Numbered from the stretch's first letter, positions 11,591-22,785 are shown. The stretch is 64,000 bases of DNA from Sipunculus nudus (GCA_026874595.1 CM049306.1:22679019-22743018), one strand, 5' to 3'. A program made the numbers and translations. Notes: generated by a model from the sequence alone, not told the origin.

Positions 11591-12738
11591 TATATATATA
11601 TATATATATATATACGATCTCAATGAGTCATCATTTCCTCTACATACTTTATTATATCACCTATTCAAAAATGAATTTATCCCTGCATGGAAAACTGTTA
11701 TGAATATGGGAAGCTCATTGATTAAGACTGGTCCAGTTAATATCACCACAAGTCCCCAACAGGGGTCTTCAGTATCAGCCCTGGCGCACATTTACATTCA
11801 GTTCTGGCTTCGTCTGATTAAATGATGTCAATCTGGCTTTGTCAGCTTCTCTGAGTCTGGTGATTTTGTACATCTGTCTCCGATGTGAATATTCAAGATG
11901 TATTATGTCAGTTTCTAGATTGTTAAGCCTCCGCCAGGAGGCGCAGGTATTATGTTTTCTCCTCAGTTTGTCGGATGGTTTGTGTACTAGTCAATCTCGG
12001 CAAAACCTTATGGACGGATCTGGGACGAAATGTTGAAGAGGATTAGGGTAACAACAACAACAAACATTGTTTTTGTACCTGCGGTTTTGAATTTAATCAG
12101 GATCATCATATTTTGAATCAATGCAGCTATTCACTTGTCTTATCTGCAAAAGTTGTGTGATTCCTGACTACATATTAATAGACAGTAGGTAATTCCTGCT
12201 GAGAAAGGGACGGATGTATGACTTTGTTTATCTACAAGCTGTTAGTAAACACGGTACATGTTGACAAACAGAAAAACCATATAACTGAAGGTATTTGCAT
12301 ATGTGCGAAGGTGTAAAGTCAGCTAGTTACAAAACTCTGGTTTGTCTGACTACCCGCCAGATGTCCTTGCTAAATTCAAGGGATTATATTTAGCAAATAG
12401 CCCTCAGAGATCGGAACAGGCCGGTACAAGGATAATATCCCATTGACATATGCAGGGCGATTCCTTTGTCTCCTTTGTAGAAGGCTCCCTTTCAGGGGCA
12501 ACGTTTGAACCCATGTTACTGAAGCGAGAAAGTGTGTTAAGAATCAAAGGCTGATTAGGAGATTCCGGCGGAGGTTTGTAGGCGCCCACTCCTCAATTTA
12601 GTTCTGAAATATCATGAGAGGATTCATATGTTCGTATTGTTTTACCTTTATAAATGTCTGAATTTATCTTAAACGGTTTAGATTAATCTTATATTTTTAC
12701 TTACATTCTCTTTATTGACATTAAATGTTAATAACAGT
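11591..12738. other. Non-genic stretch
   Basis: No recognisable gene. Frames at 11839-12036 (plus) and 12404-12589 (minus) are short, domain-free and lack clear splice context. Confidence 0.4.
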
Positions 12739-12894
12739 TGTTACGAAGACAAATAAATGAGGGGAAAATCCTGGGCCGATCCGGGAGTCGAACCCAGGTC
12801 CGTCGCGCACAAGTCCGGCGTACCAACCGCTTCGCTAGAAAAGCATGCTTCACTAGCGAGACAGTTCGGTCCGCTTTTATGTCACCCCGTAACA
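12739..12894 (-). repeat. 3' LTR of the TRIM-like element
   Basis: It runs TGTTAC...GTAACA, with 6-bp inverted ends and canonical TG/CA termini, and is directly preceded by the polypurine tract. The first 48 bp match the solo LTR at 17148 at 46 of 48 positions. The next part (about 12765-12844) is the tRNA-like insert. Confidence 0.75.
12765..12844 (-). promoter_or_regulatory. tRNA-like internal Pol III promoter with T-run terminator
   Basis: The A-box TAGCGAAGCGGT (12837-12826) matches TRGCNNAGYNGG at 11 of 12 positions. The B-box GGTTCGACTCC (12794-12784) matches GGTTCGANTCC exactly, and the spacing from A to B equals that of a real tRNA gene. The T-arm can pair (CTGGG/CCCGG) and a D-stem of three pairs is present. 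The anticodon stem and 5' acceptor strand do not pair, so this is not a functional tRNA. TTTT (12768-12765), just past the tRNA-like 3' end, could terminate Pol III. Expected transcript: a short RNA ending inside the LTR. Confidence 0.7.
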
Positions 12895-12993
12895 CACCCC
12901 CTCTTAAGAGCATTCTGCTATCAGAACAAGACTAATTATCCCAGGATTCACACTTTGGTGAGCTTATTCCCTGGGCCACAAAGTTTTACCGTC

Positions 12994-13011
12994 ATCCCGG
13001 ACGAGCCCCAA
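12994..13011 (-). other. Primer-binding site, tRNA-Pro-like
   Basis: The minus strand reads TTGGGGCTCGTCCGGGAT. It differs by one G from the tRNA-Pro primer-binding site used by several retroelements. It lies three bases inside the 5' LTR boundary, the expected place. Confidence 0.7.
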
Positions 13012-13043
13012 TTTTGTTACGAAGACAAATAAATGAGGGGAAA

Positions 13044-13626
13044 TGTGTTCGTTGAATCCGTTGAATTCTCAACATATAATAAAGGGAGGGTTTTCTCCAG
13101 GTTAATTGAAAACTTTGGAACTGAAAATAAATATACTGAAGGTTTGACCTGAGCACATTTACGAAAATGAGGGTCTTCTATACCTTTCGATATGAAGTAT
13201 TCCACGGTGTCCCTCAGAACAGTTAAGGGTGCAAGCCATATGTATAGGCAAATCATTCCTAGTACTCTGTTAGACGCACAATAACACCGTTGGCTAATGA
13301 CACACCAATATTGTAGCAAAACCCTCTAATAAAGCCTGGTTTTCCAAGATAGACAGAAATTTACGAGACAGATTGGGATTGTAAGGACCTTTTAATGTGT
13401 AATCACATGCTGTCGTATCCTAAGTGAAAATCCTTCCTGAAGTTTCTTCACGGAATCTTATTCTTCCAGCCAAAACATGTTTTTTTTTTTTTCTTAATGT
13501 CATGATTTATGTGTTAAATGTTTTCTTTAACTAAAGCCTGATATTATGACTGTCTGTGATCCTGTTTCTTTGTCCACCAGTGCTGTCTCATTTCAACAGT
13601 GAAGAATATTTCTTAACAGTGTTGTA
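13044..13626. other. Non-genic stretch next to the truncated TRIM
   Basis: The 100-codon minus-strand frame at 13017-13319 overlaps the LTR remnant and has no domain or homology I recognise. A poly-T run is at 13481-13492. Confidence 0.4.
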
Positions 13627-13950
13627 GTCGAGTCACGACCGTCTGAGGCCAAGCCGTGTCCGAGTCACTGCCGTCCGAGGCCAAGGCCGAGTCACGGCCC
13701 TCCGAAGCCGAGATCGAGTCACCACCCTCCGAGACCGAGGCCGAGTCACCATGCACCAACCAAGTCAGAGTTCATACAACTAAGATTCAGTGTCTAATTT
13801 TTGGTATGAGTTATAGCCAAATGCTTGCATGCAAAATAGGTCACACGTTAGGGGCCACGAGCCGAGTCCGAGTCATAGCCGCCCGAGGTCAAGGGCGAGT
13901 CCGAGGCCGGCGAAACCGGGCCTCGAGGCCAAAACCTGTCTCGAGACCTC
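13627..13950. repeat. 27-bp minisatellite in two blocks
   Basis: Units of about 27 bp based on CCGAGTCACGGCCGTCCGAGG recur about 4.5 times at 13627-13752, and a more degraded block occurs at 13858-13950. Because 27 is divisible by three, a plus-strand frame (13656-14021) stays open with a 9-residue E-S-x-P-S-E-A-E-A pattern. I see no independent evidence that this frame is a gene. Confidence 0.75.
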
Positions 13951-14925
13951 CACCACTGTTTCTTAGAGTAAAACACGTTTTTTCATACGGCAAACACCAC
14001 CAACACAGTGTAGATTATTAAATGTCATTTTATTATGACGAAAAAGTAGAATAATAAACAGACAGTTAAACAAACTGCAAATATGCCACCTGCGAACATC
14101 ACTAACATTTACAAGTGTGTCTGAACTGACAGCAAAACAAATCGGAACATATCCAAACGTGGTGTTTTACCCATGCATAAATCTCTGTGATGCTTGTTCT
14201 ACAACGATACGCATTTATGTTCATATTATAGCATAAGTTACATTTTCAATATCCTTAATTAACACTAGTACGCTTCCTTTGAAATCCGTAATTAATCTAT
14301 TAAACTTTATCAACAACCGTGGTAAGTAAACAGAAATCTGACTGTTGGTCGGACGGATAAATATAAAAGAGCAACGACATTTTTAACGTGAATCTTATTC
14401 CGAAATCATGATCAAATTACTGTTTTTATCCACGGTCTCTTTGAACATAAACCCGGGTGGATTTCGATTGACTCAAGTCGGTTTTCCAAGTAACATGTTT
14501 CTTTACTTTCATCTGCAACATTTGCAAGCAAGGAGAAAAACGCTCAAGCAAAGGTGGATTCGATTTGAAAAAAACATGACTCGCATTTAAATAACATTTC
14601 CAAACACCCGTTTTTGTGCTGATCAACCAGTGGCCCTAGATAAAGAAGTGGTATTTCCTTCGGAGCCCCGACATGATTAAGCTTGATTCTAGCCTTTTCA
14701 GGTTATTTTTTTAGCCTATAAAAAATAATGGCTAGCACCTGGAGCTGGGTCCACACATTTCTGAACTTCTCTCACACAAAAATCTGCGATTAACAAGCAT
14801 AAAAACTTGCAGTCAGACTTAGTGAGCACCTTCAGAAAGTTAATACCTTAATATTGAAACCAGCTTGGTTCATTTTAACATTTTATAAAGGTTCTAACAT
14901 TTTTTTATTTTCTAGATGACAAGAT
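13951..14925. other. Non-genic AT-rich stretch
   Basis: Nothing recognisable. Overlapping frames at 14408-14590 and 14426-14626 on opposite strands are chance. Confidence 0.4.
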
Positions 14926-15115
14926 GACACCGGATGTTTTTAACACCACATGAACTGTGCATGCCCAAAAAAATATTATGAACTTTCGTACGGGCGTATA
15001 TATAGGACCATGGTCAACGCACTGTCCTCTTGGATCAGTACTTAAGGAATCTCTTGTGTTAATTGTTTATGACTTCAGGATAATGTTTCTTATTTTTTTT
15101 CATACTCTGTATGTT
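14926..15115 (+). repeat. Dispersed repeat R, copy 1
   Basis: About 190 bp resembling 16815-17005, sharing CGGATGTTTTT, ACGGGCGTAT, GACCATGGTCAA and CTTGTGTTAATTGTTTATGA in order. Function unknown. Confidence 0.75.
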
Positions 15116-16091
15116 TTCACATTTTTTTTTTTTCATTTTCATTTTTTCAGCAAATTTGAATAAAGCGCTATAGAAAGACATACAAATTAGAGGAAATTCT
15201 AAGCTATTTCAAGACTTTATATAGTCATTGTGATGCTTATATAAATTTAACTGTTTTGGGACTTTATGGATGATTTATGGTAGCACTCTGTAAGCTGGAA
15301 TCAGGAAGCTGTTGTTAGGACAGAAAAGTATATGACAAGGTGTTGGATATCTACTGAGAAAAGGGAAAAAAAGAAAAAATAAGAAGAAAACTTTTTTTAA
15401 AAGGTTTCGAAATATTGATATTCTTTAATATATTAAACACATTATTAAAGGGAAGATCAGACACTGTATACTCAATAACTACTCTTTTAAATTTTATATG
15501 CACTGAAACATAACTCCCCCGTGTTTTATAGGTAGATATGTTCGCAGGTGCAAAGATTGTCTCATTTCTCACGAAAGAGTGAATTTGGTTTCAAGAAAAC
15601 GGACACAATTGCTTCATCCAGGTGTAACCTGAGAAACATCTGTTCATGGTTGGTCGGGGTAATTAGGGTAAACCTTAATCGATCAGGTTGGTGAACCGTG
15701 CCGCAAGTTTCTCTCGGCTTGGATTAACATATTAACTGCATTGATTATATCTTCATGTTGAAGCAGAGAAGAAGGTCAGTTTATTATTTGCAAAAATCAT
15801 CATCTGATGGAAATAAATTCTTCAATCTGTGGATAAAGTGAAGGATCAAAGACCTCCCAGGCTTCATACCTGGGCTGACTGGAGGAGAGACGCTGAAAAC
15901 GTCATGCTGATCGTCGCTCGCGACGCAAAAAAGCCTTAGAGAGAGAGTATGAATTGACTTAAATTAAGGGAAACCTTTCTAAAGTGAGAACAATATCAAT
16001 TTATTTAGTGGCAGAGGTATGCACTATGTTTTTCATATTGTTTTTTATGTTTTTTTAAATTCATGATAACATAACAAGAGGGTATAAACAC
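15116..16091. other. Non-genic stretch between repeats
   Basis: No gene seen. This DNA separates copy 1 of repeat R from the TIR transposon copy B. Confidence 0.4.
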
Positions 16092-16100
16092 AATAACCTG

Positions 16101-16798
16101 TACGCTCTTTACACAGCGCTTTACCTATAGGGCTACTTCCTATATCGTAAGGCGCTGTTTGTTATGACCTCGTATCCTGCTTTGCAACACCAGAGGGGAG
16201 CACTGTATTTTTGTCCAATCAGATTAAACTTTGTGCTGGAAGACAAGGCCAATCGAGGAATACACGGAGCCAATCATATTCATTTCTTTTTGAGTGACAG
16301 CTCCTCCCCCAGCGTAACCGTCTTAACAGGCCACAGGCTCAGAGAGAATTGCCCCTGACGTGGTTTGCTTATGGCCTTGGCACATAGGATGCTCGGCCGG
16401 TGAGCTGTAATTCAAACGAAACGTAACAACAAAGGCTGCGTGCACACCTCGCTGACTGGTTTCAGTTCTGCAGACAACAGATACATGGCTACGCTAACAC
16501 AGTCATAATGTCATAATCGAATCGGTCCATGATGCGAGAATGCAGAGGGAGCAATTTAAATTCGACCGGAAACTCATCAAACGGCGCTTGAAGCGCGGCA
16601 ATGGGCGGAGCCAGGATGCCTGTTGAGTGTTTGTTTTTTGGCATCTGATTGGCTGCTTGTCACATCGTACGCATGTTTATTTCAGGGGACAACAAACCGC
16701 CACCTGGTGTCTAAATATATCATAAACGGTCACAGCTGGCAGCGTGAAAATCAGTTGCTTCTTTAGAAGCGCAAGATTTCCGCTGCCTTGGGAGCGTA
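16101..16798 (-). mobile_element. Non-autonomous TIR DNA transposon with perfect 9-bp target duplication, copy B
   Basis: A 698-bp reverse-oriented relative of 2692-3388. Ends are TACGCTC (16101-16107) and GAGCGTA (16792-16798). The flanks are a perfect 9-bp duplication, AATAACCTG, at 16092-16100 and 16799-16807. This copy fixes the element's ends, and the imperfect duplication around copy A agrees with them. The two copies differ by scattered substitutions, implying an old burst. It sits immediately left of repeat R copy 2. Confidence 0.9.
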
Positions 16799-16814
16799 AA
16801 TAACCTGCAACGAG

Positions 16815-17005
16815 GTAACAACGGATGTTTTTCACACCACATACAACTTACGTGCCAACAATATATTTATCGACTTTCTTACGGGCGTATGTACTAGACC
16901 ATGGTCAATGCATTGTCTTGGATCAATATTTACAGGATCCCTTGTGTTAATTGTTTATGACTCTAGGATACTGTTTCATATATTTTTATTCATTTTCTGC
17001 ATGCA
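16815..17005 (+). repeat. Dispersed repeat R, copy 2
   Basis: Direct-orientation match to 14926-15115, beginning a few bases after the right target duplication of transposon copy B. The insertion may have occurred at the edge of this repeat. Confidence 0.75.
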
Positions 17006-17074
17006 AACTGGTACCAAAGCACACTATGTTTCAATGTATTATATTTTGATGTAAATATGTATAATGTGTATTAT

Positions 17075-17077
<3 letters not shown>

Positions 17078-17120
<43 letters not shown>
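17078..17120. repeat. (TA)n microsatellite
   Basis: About 21 TA units, read directly. Confidence 0.95.
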
Positions 17121-17127
<7 letters not shown>

Positions 17128-17147
17128 TATCTGTTTCAATTATATAT

Positions 17148-17212
17148 TGTTACAGGGTGACATAAAAACGGACCGAACTGTCTCGCTAGTGAAGCTTTTT
17201 GTCTTCGCAACA
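17148..17212 (+). mobile_element. Solo short LTR related to the TRIM at 12739-13043
   Basis: 65 bp from TGTTAC to GCAACA. The first 48 bp match the 3' LTR of the TRIM at 46 of 48 positions and the last 15 match its end with one change, but the 91-bp tRNA-like middle is absent. ATAT flanks both sides, which could be a 4-bp target duplication, though the surroundings are AT repeats so this is weak. Either the tRNA-like segment was deleted here or it was gained by the longer version. Confidence 0.7.
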
Positions 17213-17394
17213 ATATAAAGATTATCTAGATATTTTTATATATCTAGATTATTTTTATATGTGTGTGTCCCTCCACTCTACTTGGTTATTTATTGATTTT
17301 TCTTAACGAACAGAATTCAGACAGTGCAATCAATGTATTATTTTGAAGTATGTTCTAGTCTATACCTTTAACTAAAAAAATACCAGGACTGTGA

Positions 17395-17569
17395 CAGGGG
17401 CGGATCCATGATTTTCTCGAAAAGGGGGGGTCCAACCCAGAAGGACTAATGAAAACCCTAAAAGAAATGTCCACATGTCTGAAGCCCTTAAAAAAAGTTG
17501 CTTCTGATGAAAAGGGGGGTTCCGGACCCCCTGGACCCTACCCCCCCCCCCCCCCCGAATCCGCTTCTG
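17395..17569. mobile_element. MITE-like element with CAGGGGCGGATCC ends, copy 1
   Basis: It starts CAGGGGCGGATCCAT and ends with the imperfect complement, near CCGAATCCGCTTCTG. The interior has G-runs, C-runs and the phrase GGTCCAACCCA, shared with 31375-31577. The CAGGGG start is typical of hAT-type TIRs. No clean target duplication is visible here. Confidence 0.6.
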
Positions 17570-18132
17570 CTGTCTTACCCATGTGTATGCATGAATCCTC
17601 ATATAACATACTTAGTCAGACAAATACACGACATCAGTGGTCCTTGCGACTGGCCCTTCTCTAATGTCTCTCTTGTCTCAGGATTTTTCTGCATGTAGAT
17701 CACAAAAAATACCCTGTAACACTCCCCAGGGAGATAATCAAGTAATTGGACACGAAAAATTCACTGTGTAATTCATAGTCCATCTGTCTGAGGATATACC
17801 CGGCAGAACCAGTCTGAAAAGGGTTATTATAACATGAGTTGCCGAGTGTAGGCTGCATCGGGAGTAGGTCCGGCCGCTTTTATTGGCCTGCTAATAACTG
17901 TAGGACATTTCTTTTGTCCTAAAAGAAAACAAAACTATGGAACTACCCCAAATTTAATTGGAGCCCGTAGTCACATAAGTTTCTTTCTCTCCTTTTTTTT
18001 GCCACCTAGTAAATGGTAAACATTGCGGCCATTGCCTGGATAATTTAACAATCTGTCAGAAAGCTAAACATAGGACTTTTTTTCCATTTCTATAGGTCTA
18101 TGAGAAAATACTATATCTTTTAACAATAAGTT
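17570..18132. other. Non-genic stretch
   Basis: No recognisable feature. Confidence 0.4.
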
Positions 18133-18134
18133 AT

Positions 18135-18200
18135 TCTGTCGTAATTAAGGTGTTCGATCTTGGAGTAGAAGGTACCCGGTTCGAATCCCACCCTCACAGG
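18135..18200 (+). repeat. Degenerate tRNA-derived sequence (possible SINE head)
   Basis: A perfect B-box, GGTTCGAATCC (18178-18188), follows a stretch resembling a tRNA anticodon arm (TTGGAGT loop). The upstream A-box is weak and the T-stem is mispaired, so this is not a tRNA gene. The downstream 60 bp could be the body of a SINE. Confidence 0.4.
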
Positions 18201-18202
18201 CA

Positions 18203-19424
18203 ATATGGTGGAATCTCAATTGGACCTCAGAGATTGCTCCAGGTCATGACTGCTGAATTACTCCTACCATATTAATCCTGAATAACAGATGTCTTTATGA
18301 TAATATATCACTCTAATCGTAGGGTTACTATTATCCTTATTCAGTAGAGAGCGTCATAATCAGGCAATAGACCTATCCTTTTTAAAATAAATAAGGAATA
18401 AATTAATAAACCTGTAACAATGACTATATAATAACCGGTTATAGGTTTATCAGTGTGCTTATATATTCGCCCAAGGGGAAACAGAGGCTTAAATAAATAA
18501 TCTCTGAAACTGTATGTCGGCTATGTAGATATATATATATTGCCCAGCAACCAATAAAACCATCTTAAGTTCAGGTCGCAAGCAGTAGTACCTGATCAAT
18601 GCGTCTTCTGAACAACGTCTTTAGGGAACACGTCCCTCCATCCGGAGAACGGTTATATATAGTAAATGTCAAAGGTCAGCATAAAAAAAAAGAGATAACA
18701 AGAGTATTCCGTTGTGATGTTTATGGCCTCCTCTATTTATATACTTTATTCCTTATTATCACAAATCGTATGATAAATGGGGTCGGATACAGGATTGGGT
18801 TGCGGAGCCTGATCAATAAAAAGGCCAATAAACACGCTTTATAAATAAATTTGGTCAAAAGGAAAATAACAAAGTAACAGGCGAGTAACTCAGAATCTTA
18901 AAGTATAAGTGAAATTGTTATATTTTACTATGGTTGGGGCTTCGCAGAAGAATACCGGTAATGCATATTTCCAAGATTTGTAACGGGGTTGTAACCCCAC
19001 AACACCCCTCTGGATCCGGCCCGGATAAATTAGAAACACGTTTTCTGACCTGTTTTTCCTCATGTGATCAGGAACGTCTTTGTACACTCACATGCTTGCT
19101 TTACATTTCAATTGTCACTGTATTTAAATGCTTATGAACTTTATAAATATGAATCAAGTGTTCTGCAATCGCGGTCACAAGAAGCCTCCTCTGGCCAGAA
19201 TCAGAAATGGAAATCAGCTGCAAATCGGTCACATGACCAAAAGTCATGCAGATTTGCATAATCAGTCGTATAAATGTGTTGCAGACCCAACGAAAACACG
19301 AATAAACTATTAATGAAAAAGACAGAAAATATCAGGTTGGTGTAAATGCATTCTGTAGGATCTAAGAGAGGAGCTGGACTGCTTATCGTTCAGGAAATAG
19401 AAATACATTATTAGTGGTTTGGGA
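18203..19424. other. Non-genic stretch
   Basis: Several overlapping short frames on both strands (18599-18844, 18890-19313) have no domain, conserved motif or splice context that I can support. Confidence 0.4.
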
Positions 19425-20400
19425 ATTACTTTTATGACAGGAAATGTTTTAAACAAAGAAGAACATTAGTTTGGAATCTAATCTGTAGTACACATTTTAT
19501 TATCCTATTAAGCATTATACGGAACGCAATATCTCGAAGCTTATTGTATATGCAAGGAGAGATATTATATCGTTACAAGTCTCTTAATACATATCACAGA
19601 CAATTAATTGGGCCAATGCATATTTCGATTGCCGCCTATTCATGTTAAAAACGAATTCTTGTACTACATGGACACTACCCAGTAATTTCCATAAAAATGA
19701 GATTGGATATATTCTGAAGTGGAATGGATAAGACCCAGCGATCAATTTTTAAACCAAAGATAATAAAAGACTTGTTTACCATGTCCTGGTAAATTTTACC
19801 TGCCTGAGCAGAGATTTATGAAAATCTAGCCATCCATGAAATGAAAATGAAAAAAGATTGATTCTTCCAGTGAGTGAAAAAGTAAGATATATTTTTCAGC
19901 AGGGGCCGCTGGGGAGGACTGATGGTGATAACTACCCATCTCTTGGGAGCAATAAATTGCGAGGCAGACGACAGTAGCACGTCCGGTTACATGGCTACTC
20001 CCGGATATACCAGGGTAGATTTATTAAACGAGACACCGCTGTTCGTCACATTGTGTGACCAGATGAGAATCTATAGTAACCCAGGCACAGAGGGCTAGTA
20101 TATTACTTCTTTAGATGCCGGGACTGCTGGACGTATACAAGAAGATGTGGGATGTTTAATCAAGGAATAGTTATCTGTTTAGACTGCGCTGCCATCTCGC
20201 GAACACTCGGGTAATTATAATATACAATAAGTATTCTTCTTGAAGAAATGCTCGGCGATAATAATTCAGTGCAACCCTTAAAACGTTTTTCGTCAAATCT
20301 GGACTTAAAATATATAAGAATATATGTTTTTCAGCCAACTCGTGCTTCAATTGTTGTTTGACATTCACCAAATATTTTGATTAAATTATTATCCAAGATC
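19425..20400 (+). repeat. Duplicated segment, copy 1
   Basis: It shares an ordered series of blocks with 21715-22460: TTATGACAGGAAAT, GGGAGCAATAAATTGC, GCAGACGACAGTA, ACACGTCCGGTT, ATATACC, GAGACACCGCTGT versus CAAGACACCGCTGT, and CAGAGGGCTAGTATATT. Divergence is moderate with indels. Either a segmental duplication about 2.2 kb apart or two copies of one unrecognised element. Confidence 0.7.
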
Positions 20401-21714
20401 CCCCAGTGCCCCTAATGCAAACCCACCCAATGCACTTTTAAGCTACCAAGTTGTGGCAGCCACATTTTCACAGACCTTGACAGCAGCACAGGCGTGTATT
20501 AAATGGAAAATAAACAGGCTGCAAGTGTTCATGCCAAAATCAAAATTACCAATTAAAGCCAGTGTGTTAACTGTAAACGATACACTGATCACACGCCGTC
20601 TGAACTAGACAAATACAAGTTTATATGGCTTTTTTTACTGGACAAAAACAAGATGCCATCCCGGCAAAACTAAACGTTTTGTCTAGAACTAGCACCACAC
20701 GTGCTCCGGCAGCGGCGTAAACAAGTTTACGCGAATCATTTGATTGATTCAATTGCCTTGTTCGTTTTTCATTAAATAGACGCCAGAGCAGCTCGCTAAA
20801 TCAAGGTGTGCAGCTGCCACAGGCTTGGTTCGATGCCCCCTTTGGTCTTTCCTCCTTAATTTATTAAGATTTTATTCGCATTTTATATGAATTTCACCCG
20901 AATAGTATGAAGCACTTAATGTTCTCTTCTAGTGAAATGTAATTTTGGTGAAAATATGATTATTGTAACTTAAGCCAAATATTAAAATATAACCAGCAAA
21001 ACACGATTTTCGGAAAATAAAATTATGAAATATAATGGAGACAGACATACATGAATTACTTAATTCAATTTATGTATTCATTGTGTACTTACATCTTGTA
21101 TTTATTTGATAACCCTCTGAGTGACCCATTTACACTTAACATGTTATAAACACTAACGTATGTATATAGACTACAGCATTATTTATTTTTATCAAGTAGC
21201 AAATATTGAAGGTAAAAGGCCAATTGCATTAATTTGCACAAATAAAAGTTATGGATTCGTATGTTGTTTCCCTGTACGCTGTATACATGTATTTCACTGT
21301 ATTCACTTTGCTGTGATTGTTTTCAGGCCTTCGTCTGCTGTTGGTAGTTCTTAGGTCTTATTCAGCTGAGGGCTTTACAGTTGATAACAAAAAAACCCGC
21401 TTCTAATCAGTCGAGAAGTAATACCGGTGCACGCGATTAACCTGATGTTGTGTTACTGTGAAACATGTAAAAAGCTTTTTGATATTGTTAAATAAATAAA
21501 AATAGTTATAATATCTAATTACAATTATCACCATCACACAGCGATTACGATTACGAATATTCTGCTTTAAAAAAAAGTTATCGAAAACAAAATTGTAATT
21601 TACTGTAACCACTTTAAAGGGAAAAAGTCACAGGTTGAAAATTGCATCCTATTTAACGGCAATCGTCTGCTTTGCTAACTGGATGGAAAGAAAGTTGATT
21701 CTTGGTTTTTAAAT
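20401..21714. other. Non-genic AT-rich stretch between duplicated segments
   Basis: No coding exon or RNA gene recognised. Confidence 0.4.
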
Positions 21715-22460
21715 TAAAGTTATGACAGGAAATTTGACTGTCTTTCCTTGAACAAGGAAGAACTTGGTTTGTGATCTAAACAATCATGTCGTATCTAGAA
21801 AAAAAATTTTGTATCGTGTTAGCCTTTAATATATTTAAAGAATATTAATTTAATACGAATCTATATATATTTTTCCTTACTTTCCGTATGTATTTATAAA
21901 AATTGAGAAAATCTAAATCCGTTTCCGATATCAGCACTTTTCGTTGGTTGCTAAGCGATATGATCTAATGTTCTCCAGTAAAATGTCTCAGACGGACCGC
22001 TCAATCTGGGGGGAAAAAAAACATTTTTCTGCGCAGCTGCCATTTGGAACTGGCTGACGGTGGAATATATCCATCTCTGGGGAGCAATAAATTGCAATGC
22101 AGACGACAGTAACACGTCCGGTTGAATTCTACTCCTGGATATACCGGGGTATATTTATTTTACAAGACACCGCTGTACGTCAGATTGCATGACCAGTTAA
22201 GAATTTATCGTAACCCTGGTACAGAGGGCTAGTATATTTCTTCTTTGGAGGCAGAACTGTACCGGAATTCAATGCAAAGGGATGGTAATTTCAACAGAGA
22301 ATGGATTTTTTTTTCATAAACGGGGAAAATATCGATCGTCTCATATTTAGATGCTGCCACCTTGTGAACGTTTGAGAAATTACAAGATATGTAAAAATAA
22401 TTCTTGGAAAAATGTAAAGTTGTCCTTAATTAAAATGGTTATATAAAACCCACTGGGTGA
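21715..22460 (+). repeat. Duplicated segment, copy 2
   Basis: Direct-orientation relative of 19425-20400, shorter because of deletions at its right side. The best-preserved part is 22070-22250. Confidence 0.7.
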
Positions 22461-22709
22461 TTTTTTTTCCAAATTAATATTAATTCCCGAAAGATATGTC
22501 ACACCGTCATAGATATATCTAACTCAAGTTTGTGTACTGAAACAGCATACAACTTGGGAAAACTACGTTCTCTAATGATATCCATCTGCAGTTGTCAAAT
22601 GTTTCCCGCTGCGGGTTCAACTTATTGCTCATGACTCAGGATGGAATAATGGGAGTATATTTGTACCCATCGTGTACTTACTATCTGGAACTGATAGTTC
22701 ACTGCAGTG

Positions 22710-22713
<4 letters not shown>

Positions 22714-22782
<69 letters not shown>
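22714..22782. repeat. (AT)n microsatellite
   Basis: About 34 uninterrupted AT units. The Tyr/Ile-repeat reading frame across it is an artefact. Confidence 0.95.

Positions 22783-22785
<3 letters not shown>

Larger units (their letters stand above)
12739..13043 (-). mobile_element. Miniature LTR retrotransposon (TRIM-like) with tRNA-like promoter in the LTR
   Basis: On the minus strand the order is: a 29-bp remnant of the 5' LTR ending GTAACA (13043-13015); a primer-binding site (13011-12994) nearly identical to the 3' end of tRNA-Pro; a short interior with no reading frame; a polypurine tract, AAGAGGGGGTG (12905-12895); and a 156-bp 3' LTR (12894-12739) starting TGTTAC and ending GTAACA. The two LTR ends share 29 bp exactly. 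An intact element would be about 430 bp, in the TRIM size range. It has no gag or pol and must rely on enzymes from another LTR element. The 5' LTR is truncated: sequence beyond 13043 no longer matches. The 3' LTR carries a Pol III A-box and B-box. A 65-bp relative lacking the tRNA-like insert lies at 17148-17212. Confidence 0.75.

Noticed and set aside
12774-12844. A functional tRNA gene.
   Set aside because: The acceptor and anticodon stems do not pair, although both Pol III boxes are good; called as a tRNA-like promoter instead.
12738-13032. Plus- and minus-strand frames of 61-91 codons across the TRIM-like element.
   Set aside because: They overlap LTR, primer-binding site and tRNA-like sequence; no gag or pol motif.
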